Source: Hyphomicrobium sulfonivorans (lineage in GTDB: Bacteria > Pseudomonadota > Alphaproteobacteria > Rhizobiales > Hyphomicrobiaceae). From it: a stretch of 64,000 bases of DNA. Position 1 is the first letter of the stretch; each line of letters begins with the position of its first letter. This document shows positions 52,167 to 63,310 of this stretch, one piece after another. Where the stretch lies: assembly GCF_013306565.1 (NCBI RefSeq), contig NZ_PZPO01000004.1, positions 1-64,000 on the forward strand, in the 5' to 3' direction. Under the pieces are notes generated by a model that saw nothing but the letters and a program-made list of their open reading frames with translations, was not told the origin of the DNA and searched no databases. A program made the translations under genes and the position numbers.

Positions 52167-53519
52167 ATGCAGATTACCGAAACCAGCAGCGAGGGTCTGA
52201 AGCGGACTCTGCAGGTTGTTGTGCCGGCAGGCGAGATCACCAAGCGTTTTGACGATCGCCTGGAGCAGATGAAGGATCGGGTGCAGCTCAAGGGCTTCCG
52301 CAAGGGTAAGGTTCCTGTCGCTCACCTGAAGCAGATGTATGGCCGCTCGGTCATGGCTGAGGTTGTGCAGGAGGCTGTTCGCGACAGCTCCAATCAGGCG
52401 CTGGCCGACAAGAAGATGCGCCCCGCCATGCAGCCCGACCTGAAGCTGCCGGAGGATGAGGCCGAGATCGAGCGCGTGCTCTCCGGCCAGGCCGATCTGT
52501 CGTATTCGATGAGCTTTGAAGTTCTGCCGCCGATCCCGCTGACGAACTTCGAGGATCTGAAGCTCGAAAAGTTCGTGGCCGATGTTGACGAAGAGTCCAT
52601 CGATAAGGCCGTCAGCGAACTGGTCGACCGCAGCGTAACCTTCACCACCGAAGAGGGCCGCGTTTCCTCGACGGGCGATCAGGTAACGGCTGATTTTGTT
52701 GGCAAGATCGACGGCGAAGCTTTCGACGGCGGCACCACGGAAGATGCCGTGATCGTGCTGGGTCGTGGCAACTTCATCCCGGGCTTCGAAGAGGGTCTGA
52801 CGGGTGTGAAGGCTGGCGACGAGAAGGACATCACCGCGACGTTCCCGGCCGACTATCCGGTTGCCGAACTGGCCGGCAAGGAAGCCATCTTCTCGGTGAA
52901 GGTGAAGGAAATCGGCGCGCCGGTACGTCCGGAAGTCGATGAAGAATTCGCCAAGTCGCTGGGCGCTGAAAGCCTCGATCAGCTCAAGGAATATCTGCGC
53001 GAGCGGATCGGCAACGAATATGCCGGCGTGTCGCGTCAGAAGCTGAAGCGCGATCTGCTGGATCAGCTTGAAGAGCGCCACGACTTCGAACTGCCGCCGT
53101 CGCTGGTTGAGGCCGAGTTCAACGGCATCTGGGGCCAGCTTGAGGAGAACCTCAAGCGTTCGGGCAAGACGCTGGCTGACGAAGGCAAGACCGAGGAAGA
53201 GGCTCGCGCCGAATATCGCAAGCTTGCTGAGCGCCGGGTGCGTCTTGGGCTGGTGATCGGCGAGATCGCTGAGAAGAACGAGCTCAAGATCACGCAGGAC
53301 GAAATGCGTCGTGCGCTGATGGAGCAGGCCCGTCGCTTCCCCGGCCAGGAAAAGCAGGTCTACGAATACTACGAGAAGACCCCGGGTGCGCTGGCTGAGC
53401 TGCGCGCGCCGATCTTCGAGGAAAAGGTGGTCGATTTCATCGTTGATAAGGCGAAGCCCATTGAGCGGAAGATCCCCCGCCAGGAGCTGTTCGCCAAGCT
53501 CGACGAACTCGACAGCTAA
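52167..53519 (+). CDS. tig: Trigger factor (ribosome-associated chaperone)
   Basis: Binds nascent chains at the ribosome exit and has prolyl isomerase activity (450 aa from ATG 52167, GGAG at 52159-52162). The ribosome signature is KGFRKGKVPVAHL near residue 45. The FKBP-type domain follows (GDQVTADFVGKIDGEAFDGG, LGRGNFIPGFEEGLTG), then the helical chaperone arms, ending RQELFAKLDELDS. Located just upstream of clpP-clpX-lon, as in most proteobacteria. Confidence 0.97.
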   Translation: MQITETSSEGLKRTLQVVVPAGEITKRFDDRLEQMKDRVQLKGFRKGKVPVAHLKQMYGRSVMAEVVQEAVRDSSNQALADKKMRPAMQPDLKLPEDEAEIERVLSGQADLSYSMSFEVLPPIPLTNFEDLKLEKFVADVDEESIDKAVSELVDRSVTFTTEEGRVSSTGDQVTADFVGKIDGEAFDGGTTEDAVIVLGRGNFIPGFEEGLTGVKAGDEKDITATFPADYPVAELAGKEAIFSVKVKEIGAPVRPEVDEEFAKSLGAESLDQLKEYLRERIGNEYAGVSRQKLKRDLLDQLEERHDFELPPSLVEAEFNGIWGQLEENLKRSGKTLADEGKTEEEARAEYRKLAERRVRLGLVIGEIAEKNELKITQDEMRRALMEQARRFPGQEKQVYEYYEKTPGALAELRAPIFEEKVVDFIVDKAKPIERKIPRQELFAKLDELDS

Positions 53520-53817
53520 GCTGGTCGCGATTGAGCCAGGCTCACTGGGTCGGGCTCAGTTGCAAGGCCTCAGCTAAGGAAGGCGAACGGCGGGTTTTGC
53601 CTGCGCGCTTTGCCCTTACAGAACAGCGATGGAGAGCCGCGGGGCTCTCCATTAAGGCGTCAGCATTCTCCCCCGGATGCGTGATCCTTTTGCAGTTTGC
53701 CGCCTGAGGTCGCGCCCCTTGGGGCTTGCGCGGGCGGGCGGCACTGCCCAAGAAAGACACTGCAAGGTCGGCGTGATTCGTCCGCCACCTCCCCGAATTC
53801 AACAAAGGAAATGGGCC
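53520..53817 (+). other. tig-clpP intergenic region with a hairpin
   Basis: 298 bases. A 10-bp stem ATGGAGAGCC / GGCTCTCCAT (53629-53652, loop GCGG) is followed by ATTAAGG, so it is only weakly terminator-like; GGCGAACGGCGGG before it. The clpP ribosome site is AAAGGA at 53804-53809. No gene seen. Confidence 0.55.
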
Positions 53818-54468
53818 ATGCGCGATCCGGTCAGCACAATCACGAACACCTTCTGGCCGATGGTGGTTGAGCAGACGAACCGCGGCGAGCGCGGCTACGA
53901 TCTGCCCTCGCGTCTGCTCAAGGAGCGCATCATCTTCGTGACCGGCCCGATCGAGGACCACATGGCTGCATCGATCTGCATGCAGCTCCTGTTCCTTGAA
54001 GCGGACAATCCGAAGAAGGAAATCTCCATGTATATCAACTCGCCGGGCGGTGTCGTCACGGCGGGCATGGCGATCTACGACACGATGCAGTTCATCCGTC
54101 CGCAGGTTTCCACGCTCTGCATCGGTCAGGCTGCGTCGATGGGTTCGCTGCTCCTCTCTGCGGGCGCAGCAGGTATGCGTTTTGCGCTGCCCAACGCTCG
54201 CATCATGGTTCACCAGCCTTCAGGCGGCTTTTCCGGTCAGGCCTCGGATATCGAGCGCCACGCCGAGGACATTATCAAGATGAAGCGCCGGCTGAACGAG
54301 GTCTACGTGAAGCATACCGGCCAGCCTTACGAGATGATCGAGCGTACGCTGGACCGCGATTACTTCATGACGGCCGAGCAGGCTCAGGAATTTGGCATCA
54401 TCGACAAGGTGCTGACTGAACGGGCGGCTGCCGAGACTGCGGCCGAAGAGCCCAAGAGCGCCAGCTAA
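53818..54468 (+). CDS. clpP: ATP-dependent Clp protease proteolytic subunit
   Basis: Tetradecameric serine peptidase of the Clp system (216 aa). Start ATG 53818 is preceded by AAAGGA. Catalytic triad Ser107 ([11 protein letters not shown]), His132 (MVHQPSGG) and Asp181 (TLDRDYFM) have the standard spacing of 25 and 49 residues. It is placed between tig and clpX; ClpX delivers unfolded or tagged proteins to it. Confidence 0.97.
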   Translation: MRDPVSTITNTFWPMVVEQTNRGERGYDLPSRLLKERIIFVTGPIEDHMAASICMQLLFLEADNPKKEISMYINSPGGVVTAGMAIYDTMQFIRPQVSTLCIGQAASMGSLLLSAGAAGMRFALPNARIMVHQPSGGFSGQASDIERHAEDIIKMKRRLNEVYVKHTGQPYEMIERTLDRDYFMTAEQAQEFGIIDKVLTERAAAETAAEEPKSAS

Positions 54469-54833
54469 ACCAGATCTGCCGGCAGGTCAGCGGGCTGCGG
54501 TGCCATTGCCGCACTTGCCCCGCTTGGCAAGGGCAGCCATGCTACCCATCTGTCCCCTCCCAAGGGGGCAGACCAAGGGGTTGAGATGGTGCGCCGCGGT
54601 AGCCCCAGGCTTGCCATCAAACGTCGCCATAAATCTGTGGCAATCGCGTCGCTGCGGGGTAATCGGGACCATTATCCGTTAATCCAATCTTGATCTACGG
54701 AACGCTAGCGTGCTGAGATCAATGTAATGGACTCGGGTACCGCTTCCTCAGGTGGGACGAGACAGGAATCTTCCAAGGCGGGCGCCGGCTGATCCAGCGC
54801 TCGAGCGACCCGAGGAGAGGTAAGACAACCGAG
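54469..54833 (+). other. clpP-clpX intergenic region with hairpins
   Basis: 365 bases. Two inverted repeats are visible: CTTGCC/GGCAAG (54516-54533 region) and TCTG.CCCC/GGGG.CAGA (54549-54572). They could end clpP transcripts or control clpX. No gene seen; clpX likely has its own promoter here. Confidence 0.5.
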
Positions 54834-56087
54834 ATGGCTCAAGAGAAAAACACTCTCTATTGCTCGTTTTGCGGCAAGAGCCAGCATGAGGTGCGCAAGC
54901 TCATTGCCGGCCCGACTGTGTTCATCTGCGATGAATGCGTTGAGCTGTGCATGGACATCATCCGGGAAGAGAACAAGAACACCCTGGTGAAGTCGCGCGA
55001 CGGCGTGCCCACTCCGCAAGAGATTTGCGCGGTTCTGGATTCGTACGTGATCGGTCAGTATCACGCCAAGCGCGTGCTCTCGGTGGCCGTGCACAATCAC
55101 TACAAGCGCCTGAACCACGCTTCGAAAAACAACGACGTCGAACTCGCGAAGTCGAACATCCTGCTGGTCGGCCCGACCGGCTGCGGTAAGACGCTGCTGG
55201 CCCAGTCGCTGGCGCGGATGCTGGATGTTCCGTTCACGATGGCCGATGCCACGACTCTGACCGAGGCGGGCTATGTCGGCGAGGATGTCGAGAACATCAT
55301 TCTGAAGCTGCTGCAGGCCGCCGATTACAACGTCGAGCGTGCGCAGCGCGGCATCGTCTATATCGACGAGGTCGACAAGATTTCCCGCAAGTCCGACAAC
55401 CCGTCGATCACCCGCGACGTGTCGGGCGAGGGCGTGCAGCAGGCACTGCTGAAGATCATGGAAGGCACCGTTGCCTCCGTGCCTCCGCAGGGCGGCCGCA
55501 AGCACCCGCAGCAGGAATTCCTGCAGGTCGACACGACCAACATCCTGTTCATCTGCGGTGGCGCCTTTGCCGGCCTCGACAAGATCATCTCGCGTCGTGG
55601 CAAGGGTACCTCGATCGGTTTCGGCGCGACGGTGAACGACGCAGAAGAACGCCGTATGGGCGAGATCCTGCGCGAAGTTGAGCCGGAAGATCTGCTGAAG
55701 TTCGGTCTCATCCCCGAATTCATCGGACGTCTGCCGGTCATCGCCACGCTGGAAGACCTCTCCGAGGATGCGCTGGTTGAGATTCTGTCCGAGCCCAAGA
55801 ACGCGCTCGTGAAGCAGTATCAACGCCTGTTCGAGATGGAAGACGTGAAGCTGTCGATCACCAACGATGCGCTGAAGTCGGTGGCCCGCAAGGCTATTGA
55901 GCGCAAGACCGGTGCCCGTGGCCTGCGCTCTATCATGGAAGGCATCCTGCTCGACACGATGTACGATCTGCCCTCGATGAAGGGCGTGGAAGAGATCGTC
56001 ATCGGGCCGGAAGTGGTTGAAGGCAGTGCGCGGCCGCTTCGGATCTACTCGGAGCGGGCCGACGAGAAGGGTTCAAGCGCTTCGTGA
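54834..56087 (+). CDS. clpX: ATP-dependent Clp protease ATPase subunit ClpX
   Basis: Hexameric AAA+ unfoldase (417 aa). N-terminal zinc site Cys10, Cys13, Cys32 and Cys35 ([15 protein letters not shown]). Walker [13 protein letters not shown], Walker [11 protein letters not shown], pore loop and substrate motif [10 protein letters not shown], and the C-terminal [14 protein letters not shown] sensor-2 region. Feeds ClpP; in alphaproteobacteria ClpXP also removes the cell-cycle regulator CtrA. Confidence 0.98.
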   Translation: MAQEKNTLYCSFCGKSQHEVRKLIAGPTVFICDECVELCMDIIREENKNTLVKSRDGVPTPQEICAVLDSYVIGQYHAKRVLSVAVHNHYKRLNHASKNNDVELAKSNILLVGPTGCGKTLLAQSLARMLDVPFTMADATTLTEAGYVGEDVENIILKLLQAADYNVERAQRGIVYIDEVDKISRKSDNPSITRDVSGEGVQQALLKIMEGTVASVPPQGGRKHPQQEFLQVDTTNILFICGGAFAGLDKIISRRGKGTSIGFGATVNDAEERRMGEILREVEPEDLLKFGLIPEFIGRLPVIATLEDLSEDALVEILSEPKNALVKQYQRLFEMEDVKLSITNDALKSVARKAIERKTGARGLRSIMEGILLDTMYDLPSMKGVEEIVIGPEVVEGSARPLRIYSERADEKGSSAS

Positions 56088-56404
56088 TCGGAGCACTGAT
56101 GCTTGAGCCGCTCCGCCCGTGGGATGGTGGAGTTTTCCCGGACGATACGGCGCCGTCGCGGTCTTGTCCGCGCGGATAGCCCTTGATCCAGAGGCGGCAG
56201 GCACCCATTTTTCTTAGCGTGCCGCCTTCGGATTGTTGTGAGATGTCGAAGGCGGTGAGTTTTCACAGGCTCGTGCGGCGTCCGCCTCAAAAGTGCCCGG
56301 GCATGCGTGCCAGATGTCCGGATCGAGCGTCGAGAAGGTGAGGGGAAACTGCAATTTCTCCGACAGCACTCGGCGCAGGAGCAGGCGGCCAGATAGGTAG
56401 CGAA
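56088..56404 (+). other. clpX-lon intergenic region with perfect inverted repeat
   Basis: 317 bases. CCGCCTTCG (56222-56230) is perfectly complementary to CGAAGGCGG (56247-56255) across a 16-nt spacer, a possible operator or attenuator. No gene found; lon ribosome site region is AGATAGGTAGCG before ATG 56405. Confidence 0.55.
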
Positions 56405-58828
56405 ATGGGCGACGACACCAACACCGAAGAAAAGACCGCAGGTAAGGGCCTTTACCCTGTCCTTCCGTTGCGCGACATCGTCGTGTTCCCCTACATGATC
56501 GTGCCGCTGTTCGTTGGACGCGATAAGTCCATCAACGCGCTCGAAGAGGTGATGCGTTCCGACAAGCACATCCTGCTTGCCGCGCAGAAGAACGCTGGCG
56601 ATGACGATCCGGCGACTGATGCCATCTATCCGGTTGGTACGTTGGCATCGGTGCTGCAGCTGCTGAAGCTGCCGGACGGCACCGTGAAGGTGCTGGTCGA
56701 GGGCACCTCGCGTGCGCGCATCATCAACTACACCGAGAACGCCAACTACTTCGAAGCCGAGGTTGAGCCGGTTGACGAGGCTGTCGGTGCCAAGGAAGAG
56801 ATCGAGGCGCTGGCCCGTTCGGCTGTGACGCAGTTCGAGAGCTATGTGAAGCTCAACAAGAAGATCTCTCCTGAGGTTCTCGGCAACGTCGCGCAGATCG
56901 AGGACTACTCGAAGCTGGCCGACACGATCGCCTCGCACCTTGCGATCAAGATTGCCGACAAGCAGGAAATCCTCGAGACGGCAACGATCTCGGAGCGTCT
57001 GGAGCGCGTCTACACCCTGATGGAGAGCGAGATCTCCGTGCTGCAGGTGGAGCGCAAGATCCGTTCGCGCGTGAAGCGCCAGATGGAGAAGACGCAGCGC
57101 GAGTACTATCTCAACGAGCAGATGAAGGCGATCCAGAAGGAGCTCGGCGATAGCGACGAGCGCGATGACATCGCCGAGTTCGAAGAGAAGATCGAGAACA
57201 CCAAGCTTTCGAAGGAAGCCCGCGACAAGGCCCTGGCTGAGCTGAAGAAGCTCAAGCAGATGAGCCCGATGTCGGCGGAAGCCACTGTCGTGCGCAACTA
57301 CCTCGATTGGCTGCTGTCGATCCCGTGGGGCGTCAAGGGCAAGGTCAAGAAGGATCTCGACGAGGCGCAGAACGTTCTCGACGCGGAGCACTATGGCCTC
57401 GACAAGGTCAAGGAGCGCATCCTTGAGTATCTCGCCGTGCAGGCGCGCACCAACAAGCTGAAGGGGCCGATCCTGTGCCTCGTCGGACCGCCCGGCGTAG
57501 GTAAGACCTCGCTCGGCAAGTCGATCGCGAATGCGACCGGACGCGAGTTCGTGCGTATGAGCCTTGGCGGCGTGCGCGACGAAGCGGAGATCCGTGGACA
57601 CCGTCGCACGTACATCGGCTCGATGCCCGGCAAGGTCATCCAGTCGATGCGCAAGGCGAAGCGCACCAATCCGCTGTTCCTCTTGGACGAGATCGACAAG
57701 ATGGGACAGGACTTCCGCGGTGACCCGGCAGCGGCGTTGCTGGAGGTGCTGGATCCGGAGCAGAACGGTTCGTTCAATGACCATTACCTCGAGGTCGATT
57801 ACGACCTGTCGAACGTGATGTTCGTGACGACGGCCAACACGCTGAACATTCCGCCGGCCCTGATGGACCGTATGGAGATCATCCGTCTTGCCGGTTACAC
57901 CGAGGACGAGAAGATCGAAATCGCCAAGCGCCACCTCATTCCGGGGCAGCGTCAGGCGCATGGTCTCGAAGTTGCCGAGTGGACGGTTGGCGATGATGCA
58001 ATGCTGCAGCTCGTCCGTCGCTACACCCGTGAGGCGGGCGTGCGCTCGCTTGAGCGTGAAGTTGCAAAGCTCGCACGTAAGGCGGTGAAGGAAATCATCA
58101 CCACCGAAAACAAGACTGTGCACGTTACGGCTGAGAACCTCGAAAACTATCTCGGTGTGCCGAAGTATCGCTACGGCGAGGCCGAGCTTGAGGATCAGGT
58201 CGGCATCGTGACCGGTCTTGCGTGGACGGAAGTTGGCGGCGAGTTGCTGACGATCGAAGGCGTGATGATGCCCGGCAAGGGCAAGATGTCGGTTACTGGC
58301 AACTTGCGCGACGTGATGAAGGAAAGCATTCAGGCGGCGAATGCCTACGTGCGTTCGCGGTCGGTTGATTTCGGCATCCATCCTTCGCTGTTCGAGAAGA
58401 AGGACATCCACGTGCACGTGCCGGAAGGCGCGACGCCGAAGGATGGTCCCTCGGCCGGTGTCGCGATGGCTACGACCATCATCTCGGTGCTGACGGGTAT
58501 TCCGGTGCGCAAGGATGTCGCCATGACCGGCGAAATCACGCTGCGTGGCCGCGTGCTTCCGATCGGCGGATTGAAGGAGAAGATGCTGGCTGCTCTGCGC
58601 GGTGGCATCAAAACCGTCATTATCCCTGAAGAGAACGTTAAGGACCTCAGCGAGATTCCGGACGAGATCAAAAACAAGATCGACATCGTGCCGGTGGCTC
58701 GCGTCGACGAGGTTCTGAAGACGGCACTCGTCAGGCTGCCGGAGCGTCTTGTGTGGGACGAAGCGGCGGAAGCTGCTGCGGTGAAGGCCGAAGAAGGCGC
58801 TGCCGCCTCGCGCGTCACTGCACATTGA
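56405..58828 (+). CDS. lon: ATP-dependent protease Lon
   Basis: AAA+ protease for misfolded and regulatory proteins (807 aa). N-terminal substrate domain ([20 protein letters not shown]), coiled-coil region, Walker [14 protein letters not shown], Walker [11 protein letters not shown], and the C-terminal protease with catalytic Ser683 in [11 protein letters not shown] and Lys726 in LKEKMLAAL (43 residues apart as in E. coli). A strong terminator follows at 58888. Same direction as clpX and hupB. Confidence 0.98.
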   Translation: MGDDTNTEEKTAGKGLYPVLPLRDIVVFPYMIVPLFVGRDKSINALEEVMRSDKHILLAAQKNAGDDDPATDAIYPVGTLASVLQLLKLPDGTVKVLVEGTSRARIINYTENANYFEAEVEPVDEAVGAKEEIEALARSAVTQFESYVKLNKKISPEVLGNVAQIEDYSKLADTIASHLAIKIADKQEILETATISERLERVYTLMESEISVLQVERKIRSRVKRQMEKTQREYYLNEQMKAIQKELGDSDERDDIAEFEEKIENTKLSKEARDKALAELKKLKQMSPMSAEATVVRNYLDWLLSIPWGVKGKVKKDLDEAQNVLDAEHYGLDKVKERILEYLAVQARTNKLKGPILCLVGPPGVGKTSLGKSIANATGREFVRMSLGGVRDEAEIRGHRRTYIGSMPGKVIQSMRKAKRTNPLFLLDEIDKMGQDFRGDPAAALLEVLDPEQNGSFNDHYLEVDYDLSNVMFVTTANTLNIPPALMDRMEIIRLAGYTEDEKIEIAKRHLIPGQRQAHGLEVAEWTVGDDAMLQLVRRYTREAGVRSLEREVAKLARKAVKEIITTENKTVHVTAENLENYLGVPKYRYGEAELEDQVGIVTGLAWTEVGGELLTIEGVMMPGKGKMSVTGNLRDVMKESIQAANAYVRSRSVDFGIHPSLFEKKDIHVHVPEGATPKDGPSAGVAMATTIISVLTGIPVRKDVAMTGEITLRGRVLPIGGLKEKMLAALRGGIKTVIIPEENVKDLSEIPDEIKNKIDIVPVARVDEVLKTALVRLPERLVWDEAAEAAAVKAEEGAAASRVTAH

Positions 58829-58887
58829 TATCTGCGCAATTGCACACATCCCGTCGCTCGCCGACGGTGTGATGCACAACTAAAGAG

Positions 58888-58912
58888 CCCCGCGCTTCGG
58901 CGCGGGGTTTTT
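58888..58912 (+). terminator. Rho-independent terminator after lon
   Basis: CCCCGCGC (58888-58895), loop TTCG, GCGCGGGG (58900-58907), then TTTTT. A classical UUCG-capped terminator. Confidence 0.93.
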
Positions 58913-59111
58913 CATTGGCGTCATGTGCAGGTCAGAGCGCGCATTTCCCCATGTTTTTCGGGAAAATTGGCGCCTTTTCCCACTTGACGCGGCTTTGTAT
59001 TGGGCGCTTCTCTGACCCCACTGTTGCGGCTTTAAGCAACACGCGCGGGCGCCCCATCGCTTCGCCCATGCCCCCCAAGTCGCAAATTCCGAACATGAAG
59101 GACGGAACCAG

Positions 59112-59384
59112 ATGAGTAAGAAAGATTTGATCGACGCTGTCGCCAAGGATGCCGAGCTGACCAAGGACAAGGCGACCGAAGTTGTCGACGCGGTGATCGC
59201 GCACATCCGGGCTGCAATGAAGGGCGGCAGTGAAGTTCGCATTCCTGATTTCGGCACCTTCAAGGTTGCTGACCGCAAGGCACGCGAGGGCCGCAATCCG
59301 GCGACGGGCGAGACGATCAACATTCCGGCTTCGCGCGTGCCTAAGTTCACGCCGGCGAAGGGCCTGAAGGATGCGTTGAACTAA
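59112..59384 (+). CDS. hupB: DNA-binding protein HU
   Basis: Nucleoid protein that bends DNA (90 aa, family length). Features: SKKDLIDAVAKDAELTKDKA, RKAREGRNPATGETINIPA (DNA-binding arm with NPATG) and VPKFTPAKGLKDALN. GGAACCAG lies before ATG 59112. A possible -35 TTGACG is at 58984, but no convincing -10. Position after lon is widely conserved. Confidence 0.97.
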   Translation: MSKKDLIDAVAKDAELTKDKATEVVDAVIAHIRAAMKGGSEVRIPDFGTFKVADRKAREGRNPATGETINIPASRVPKFTPAKGLKDALN

Positions 59385-59775
59385 GCGCGTCTGCGGCGGA
59401 AGCCGAACGGTTTTAAAACGCGTCGCGGGGCAGCCTGCGGCGCGTTTTCGTTTTGCGCATAGGCTGCTTCGTCTGTGCATCAGCACAGGGCTGCGTTTTG
59501 GCACGTGCAGCGCGCTGCTGGCGGCTGAGCGGGCGTCCGCTCCCAATACTGCAGTGGTGCCTTGCGGGTGCGATTACGCCGGCCTTCCGCTCGATCTCGA
59601 CGGCTTCTGGCCCGGATCTGCGTGACTTGGGCCAACCTGCGGCATCAGTGCTATGATGGAAAGTCCGGCGCAGGTGATCGAGACCCTTGCGGCCCGCGCC
59701 GACGCCGGGTATGTGTCCGGTACTTAGAACGTGCTGGTATCGAAAAGCGGTTGCCGCTTTTCCGGAAGCACCTAA
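59385..59775 (+). other. hupB-tRNA-Val intergenic region
   Basis: 391 bases with a terminator for hupB at 59415-59448 (AAAACGCG/CGCGTTTT plus an inner CGC/GCG pair, then TCGTTTTG). The rest, up to the tRNA, shows no gene with a credible ribosome site and codon pattern. Confidence 0.6.
59415..59455 (+). terminator. Terminator after hupB
   Basis: AAAACGCG (59415-59422) pairs with CGCGTTTT (59441-59448), and the tail TTTTCGTTTT follows. A-rich bases before it suggest it can also act on the opposite strand. Confidence 0.85.
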
Positions 59776-59850
59776 GGGCGATTAGCTCAGTGGTAGAGCG
59801 CCTCGTTTACACCGAGGATGTCGGGAGTTCGACCCTCTCATCGCCCACCA
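59776..59850 (+). tRNA. tRNA-Val (anticodon TAC)
   Basis: Acceptor GGGCGAT (59776-59782) pairs with ATCGCCC (59840-59846), discriminator A, CCA encoded. Anticodon stem CCTCG/CGAGG, loop TTTACAC, anticodon TAC at 59808-59810. T-loop GTTCGAC. Confidence 0.97.
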
Positions 59851-60013
59851 TTTCCCTTGCGATATTTTCTGACGACGACGGGATAGCGCGGTTGTCGGTC
59901 ACTTGATCGGCCGTTCGCGGCACGCGTGGATATGCGCGATCTTGACCATCAGCGCGACGTGCTGCCGCCGTACATCATCCCATCTCAATAATCAGAACGC
60001 GGAGCACGTTGCG

Positions 60014-60583
60014 ATGGGCAACAGTGAACGCCGGATCGTCATCACCGGTGGTCCGGGCGCAGGCAAGAGCACGCTGGTCGCGGCGCTGGCCCGGCGAGGT
60101 GCTGCAGTAATGCCGGAAGCCGGGCGGGCGATCATTCAGGCGCAAGGTGCAATTGGCGGCGATGCGCTGCCGTGGGCGGATCGGCGGTTGTTTGCAGAAT
60201 TGATGCTGTCCTGGGATCTGCGCTCATACCGTGATGGCGCGGCCGGGAACCGTCTCACGTTTTACGATCGGGGGATTCCCGACAGCATCGGCTATCTCGA
60301 ACTGAATGGCATGCCCGTGCCGAAGCATTTCGAGGGCGCTGCACGCATGTGTCGTTATGGCCGCCGCGTGTTTGTGGCGCCGCCCTGGGCCGAGATATTC
60401 ACGCACGATGCGGAGCGCTCGCAGTCGTTCGATGAAGCGGTCGCGACCCACGATGCGATCTGCGCTGTCTATCGCCGGTTAGGCTACGAATTGATTCCAT
60501 TGCCGCGCGGGACGGTCGATTCCCGTGTTGCCATGGTTCTGGCCGGGATTGGCAACTGGCTGCGTCGTAGCGATGGGCATTGA
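60014..60583 (+). CDS. AAA-type ATPase/kinase-like P-loop protein
   Basis: A 189-residue single-domain NTPase with Walker A GGPGAGKSTLVAALARRG, then VMPEAGRAIIQAQGAI, DRGIPDSIGYLELNG and a C-terminal VDSRVAMVLAGIGNWL. It matches the ATPase_2/AAA_28 group of small nucleotide kinase-like proteins, substrate unknown. ATG 60014 has GGAG at 60001-60004. It lies between two tRNA genes with no operon partner. Confidence 0.8.
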   Translation: MGNSERRIVITGGPGAGKSTLVAALARRGAAVMPEAGRAIIQAQGAIGGDALPWADRRLFAELMLSWDLRSYRDGAAGNRLTFYDRGIPDSIGYLELNGMPVPKHFEGAARMCRYGRRVFVAPPWAEIFTHDAERSQSFDEAVATHDAICAVYRRLGYELIPLPRGTVDSRVAMVLAGIGNWLRRSDGH

Positions 60584-60805
60584 GGGGCGGTGTCGGAACT
60601 ATGGCAGATTGGCGCATCGGCTCACCGCGGTCCGGCGCTGCTTTGTCTACGAGCTGAGATATTGCGCCGTAAAATCGCGTTTTGAGGTTTCGAATTCCGC
60701 AGCGAACCGGGCGCCCGGGATTGGCTGAACAGAATTTTTCTTCACAGCCATCACAGGCCTGCTTGACTTCCATAGGCGAGCCACGTAATTGATCACCCGT
60801 GGTCA

Positions 60806-60832
60806 GCGCGCCCCTTCGAGGCGCGCATTTTT
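60806..60832 (+). terminator. Terminator before tRNA-Asp
   Basis: GCGCGCC (60806-60812) pairs with GGCGCGC (60820-60826), loop CCTTCGA, followed by ATTTTT. It ends transcription of the P-loop gene just before the tRNA, whose promoter must then lie within or after it. Confidence 0.85.
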
Positions 60833-60836
60833 GACT

Positions 60837-60913
<77 letters not shown>

Positions 60914-61300
60914 CTATCTCAATGATATAGCGCATCACGATAAGGCTCGGCACTCCGTCGGCCCGCGCTGTCATGCGTTCCAGGAACCCTCCACCACAGT
61001 CTCTCCACCTACATGCTGAACGGCGCGGTTCGATCCGCGCACCCACGAGGTTGCGGCCGCGCGCGGTCTACAGGTTCGTCATCCAAACGACGCTCCGATT
61101 CGATCCGCATGCCTGAGAGGGCACCACGGCAGCAGTTGCTGGCTCCGCAAGAATTAGGCGATGGTTCGAGACAATCGCGCATGCCTCTGCGCCCATCGGC
61201 GCGCCGGGGCTAGTTTTGTCTGGACATGATTGGCGGCGGAGGGCTTTGCGGCTGCGAATCGGGGTACCGACCTGATGAGTTGTCAGCACAGGCTTTCGAG
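60914..61300 (+). other. tRNA-Asp-recQ intergenic region
   Basis: 387 bases without a credible gene or RNA. It should hold the recQ promoter; no clear terminator or repeat was found. Confidence 0.5.
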
Positions 61301-63181
61301 ATGGCCCGCACCGCCGCCTCAGCGCGTAGCAGCGTTGAACCGCCCAGCCCGATGGAACGCGCGCAGCATGTGCTGGCGGATGTGTTCGGCTATCGTCAGT
61401 TCCGTTCGCAGCAGGCCGGCATCATCGAAGCCGTGATCGCGGGTAACGACGCCCTCGCGCTGATGCCGACGGGTGGCGGCAAATCGCTGTGCTATCAAGT
61501 GCCGTCGCTTGTACGCCCCGGCATCGGCATCGTTGTTTCACCTCTCATCGCCCTGATGCAGGATCAGGTTGAAGCGCTGACGCAGGCTGGCGTCGACGCG
61601 GCGTTCCTCAATTCCACGCTGGATTATCGCGAGCAGGTGGAGCTTGAGCGCCGTATCGCCATCGGCGCGCTCGATATCCTCTACGTTTCGCCCGAGCGCT
61701 TGCTGCAGGAGCGCACGCTTAACCTGTTGTCAGACACGACACTGGCGTTGTTTGCTATCGACGAAGCGCACTGCGTTTCGCAATGGGGGCATGACTTCCG
61801 GCCGGAATACCGTCAGCTCAAGCTGCTGGCCGAGCGTTTCCCGAACGTGCCGCGCATCGCGCTTACGGCAACCGCCGACGAGCGCACGCGCGAGGAAATC
61901 GTCACCGAGCTGCGGCTGGAGAATGCGCGCCGCTTCATCGCCAGTTTCGATCGGCCGAACATCCGCTACACCATCTCGAACATGGCTTCGATGGGCGCGC
62001 GTGAGCGGCTGTGGCGCTTCATCGACGCCGAGCACGCCGAAGACGCAGGGATTGTTTATTGCCTGTCGCGCAAGTCGGTCGATGAAACCGCAGCCTGGTT
62101 GCGTGGTAAGGGCCGCACCGCACTTGCTTATCATGCTGGTCTCGATGCCGATGTACGCCGCGACGTGCTGGAGCGCTTCCGCAAGGAGAGCGGCATCATT
62201 GTTGTGGCCACCATTGCGTTCGGCATGGGCATCGACAAGCCGGATGTGCGCTTCGTCGCGCATCTCAATCTGCCGAAGTCGATCGAGGCCTACTATCAGG
62301 AAACCGGCCGCGCCGGACGTGACGGAGAGCCGGCGAACGCGTGGCTCGCCTACGGCATTCAGGACCTCATCCAGCTTCGGCAATGGATTACGCAGGGCGA
62401 AGGCTCGGATGCCTACAAGCAGGTTCAGCGCCAGAAGCTGGCTGCGTTGATTGGGCTGTGCGAGCTGCCGAGTTGTCGACGGCAGGCGTTGCTGTCCTAC
62501 TTTGGCGAGCGCCAGTCGCAGCCGTGCGGAAACTGCGACAACTGCCTAGAGCCGCCGGAAACCACCGATGGCACCGTGCTGGCGCAGAAGGCGCTGTCGG
62601 CGGCGTATCGCACCGGTCAGCGGTTCGGCGCGTCGTACATCATCGACGTTCTTATGGGCCGCAGCAACGAGCGCATCGAGCGCGCCGAGCACGACAAGCT
62701 GCCGGTGTTTGGCATCGGTCAAGATACCGACGAAACAACGTGGAAGGGCGTGTTCCGGCAGTTGACGGCATCGGGATATCTCGCGGGCGATGACGAGGGC
62801 TATGGTTCGCTACAGCTCACCGAGCAGGCGCGGCCATTGTTGCGCGGCGAGGAGAAGTTCGCTGTCCGCTTGCCGTCGAAGGAAACGCGGCAGAAGGCCA
62901 AACCCAAACGCGCCAACCGCAGCGCCGAGCTGGTGAATGATGCTGACCGGGCGTTGTTTGAAGATCTGCGCAATCTGCGCCGCGATCTCGCCGTGCGGAA
63001 CAAGCTGCCGCCGTATCTCATTTGTTCCGACGTGACGTTAGCGGAGCTGGCGCTGTTCCGGCCCACGGATGACGCCGGTCTGGCTGACATCACCGGTCTT
63101 GGCAGCAGCAAGATCAGACGCTACGGGGCCAACTTCCTGGCGGTAATCGGCAAGCATCCGGCCCGGGCGGCCAGCACATAG
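61301..63181 (+). CDS. recQ: ATP-dependent DNA helicase RecQ
   Basis: 3'-5' helicase for recombination and fork repair (626 aa from ATG 61301; an earlier start at 61226 would add non-conserved residues). Motifs: [16 protein letters not shown] (Walker A), [19 protein letters not shown] (DEAH plus aromatic-rich loop), [29 protein letters not shown] and [12 protein letters not shown]. Zinc-binding cysteines CELPSC and PCGNCDNC in the RQC domain, and a C-terminal HRDC domain ([19 protein letters not shown]). All catalytic parts are present. Confidence 0.96.
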   Translation: MARTAASARSSVEPPSPMERAQHVLADVFGYRQFRSQQAGIIEAVIAGNDALALMPTGGGKSLCYQVPSLVRPGIGIVVSPLIALMQDQVEALTQAGVDAAFLNSTLDYREQVELERRIAIGALDILYVSPERLLQERTLNLLSDTTLALFAIDEAHCVSQWGHDFRPEYRQLKLLAERFPNVPRIALTATADERTREEIVTELRLENARRFIASFDRPNIRYTISNMASMGARERLWRFIDAEHAEDAGIVYCLSRKSVDETAAWLRGKGRTALAYHAGLDADVRRDVLERFRKESGIIVVATIAFGMGIDKPDVRFVAHLNLPKSIEAYYQETGRAGRDGEPANAWLAYGIQDLIQLRQWITQGEGSDAYKQVQRQKLAALIGLCELPSCRRQALLSYFGERQSQPCGNCDNCLEPPETTDGTVLAQKALSAAYRTGQRFGASYIIDVLMGRSNERIERAEHDKLPVFGIGQDTDETTWKGVFRQLTASGYLAGDDEGYGSLQLTEQARPLLRGEEKFAVRLPSKETRQKAKPKRANRSAELVNDADRALFEDLRNLRRDLAVRNKLPPYLICSDVTLAELALFRPTDDAGLADITGLGSSKIRRYGANFLAVIGKHPARAAST

Positions 63182-63310
63182 GCGTTCGGGCCATGTACCG
63201 GTGCGCCTGCAGATCATGTCGTCAGATTTGCATGCTGGGCGGATAGACGCCACATGTCCGGTCTAACCAACAGTTGCAACCAACAATCACAACCAACATA
63301 GGGAATTGAG

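Noticed and set aside
56045-58879. Very long open frame on the minus strand opposite lon, and similar ones opposite ccmF and GTA g15
   Set aside because: They mirror the high-GC codon pattern of genuine genes, lack ribosome sites and recognisable domains, and are antisense shadows.
58984-59111. hupB promoter with -35 TTGACG
   Set aside because: No convincing -10 at 16-18 bases; left out of the features.
59562-59906. Open frame covering the tRNA-Val region
   Set aside because: It reads through a clear tRNA gene and has no ribosome site or domain.
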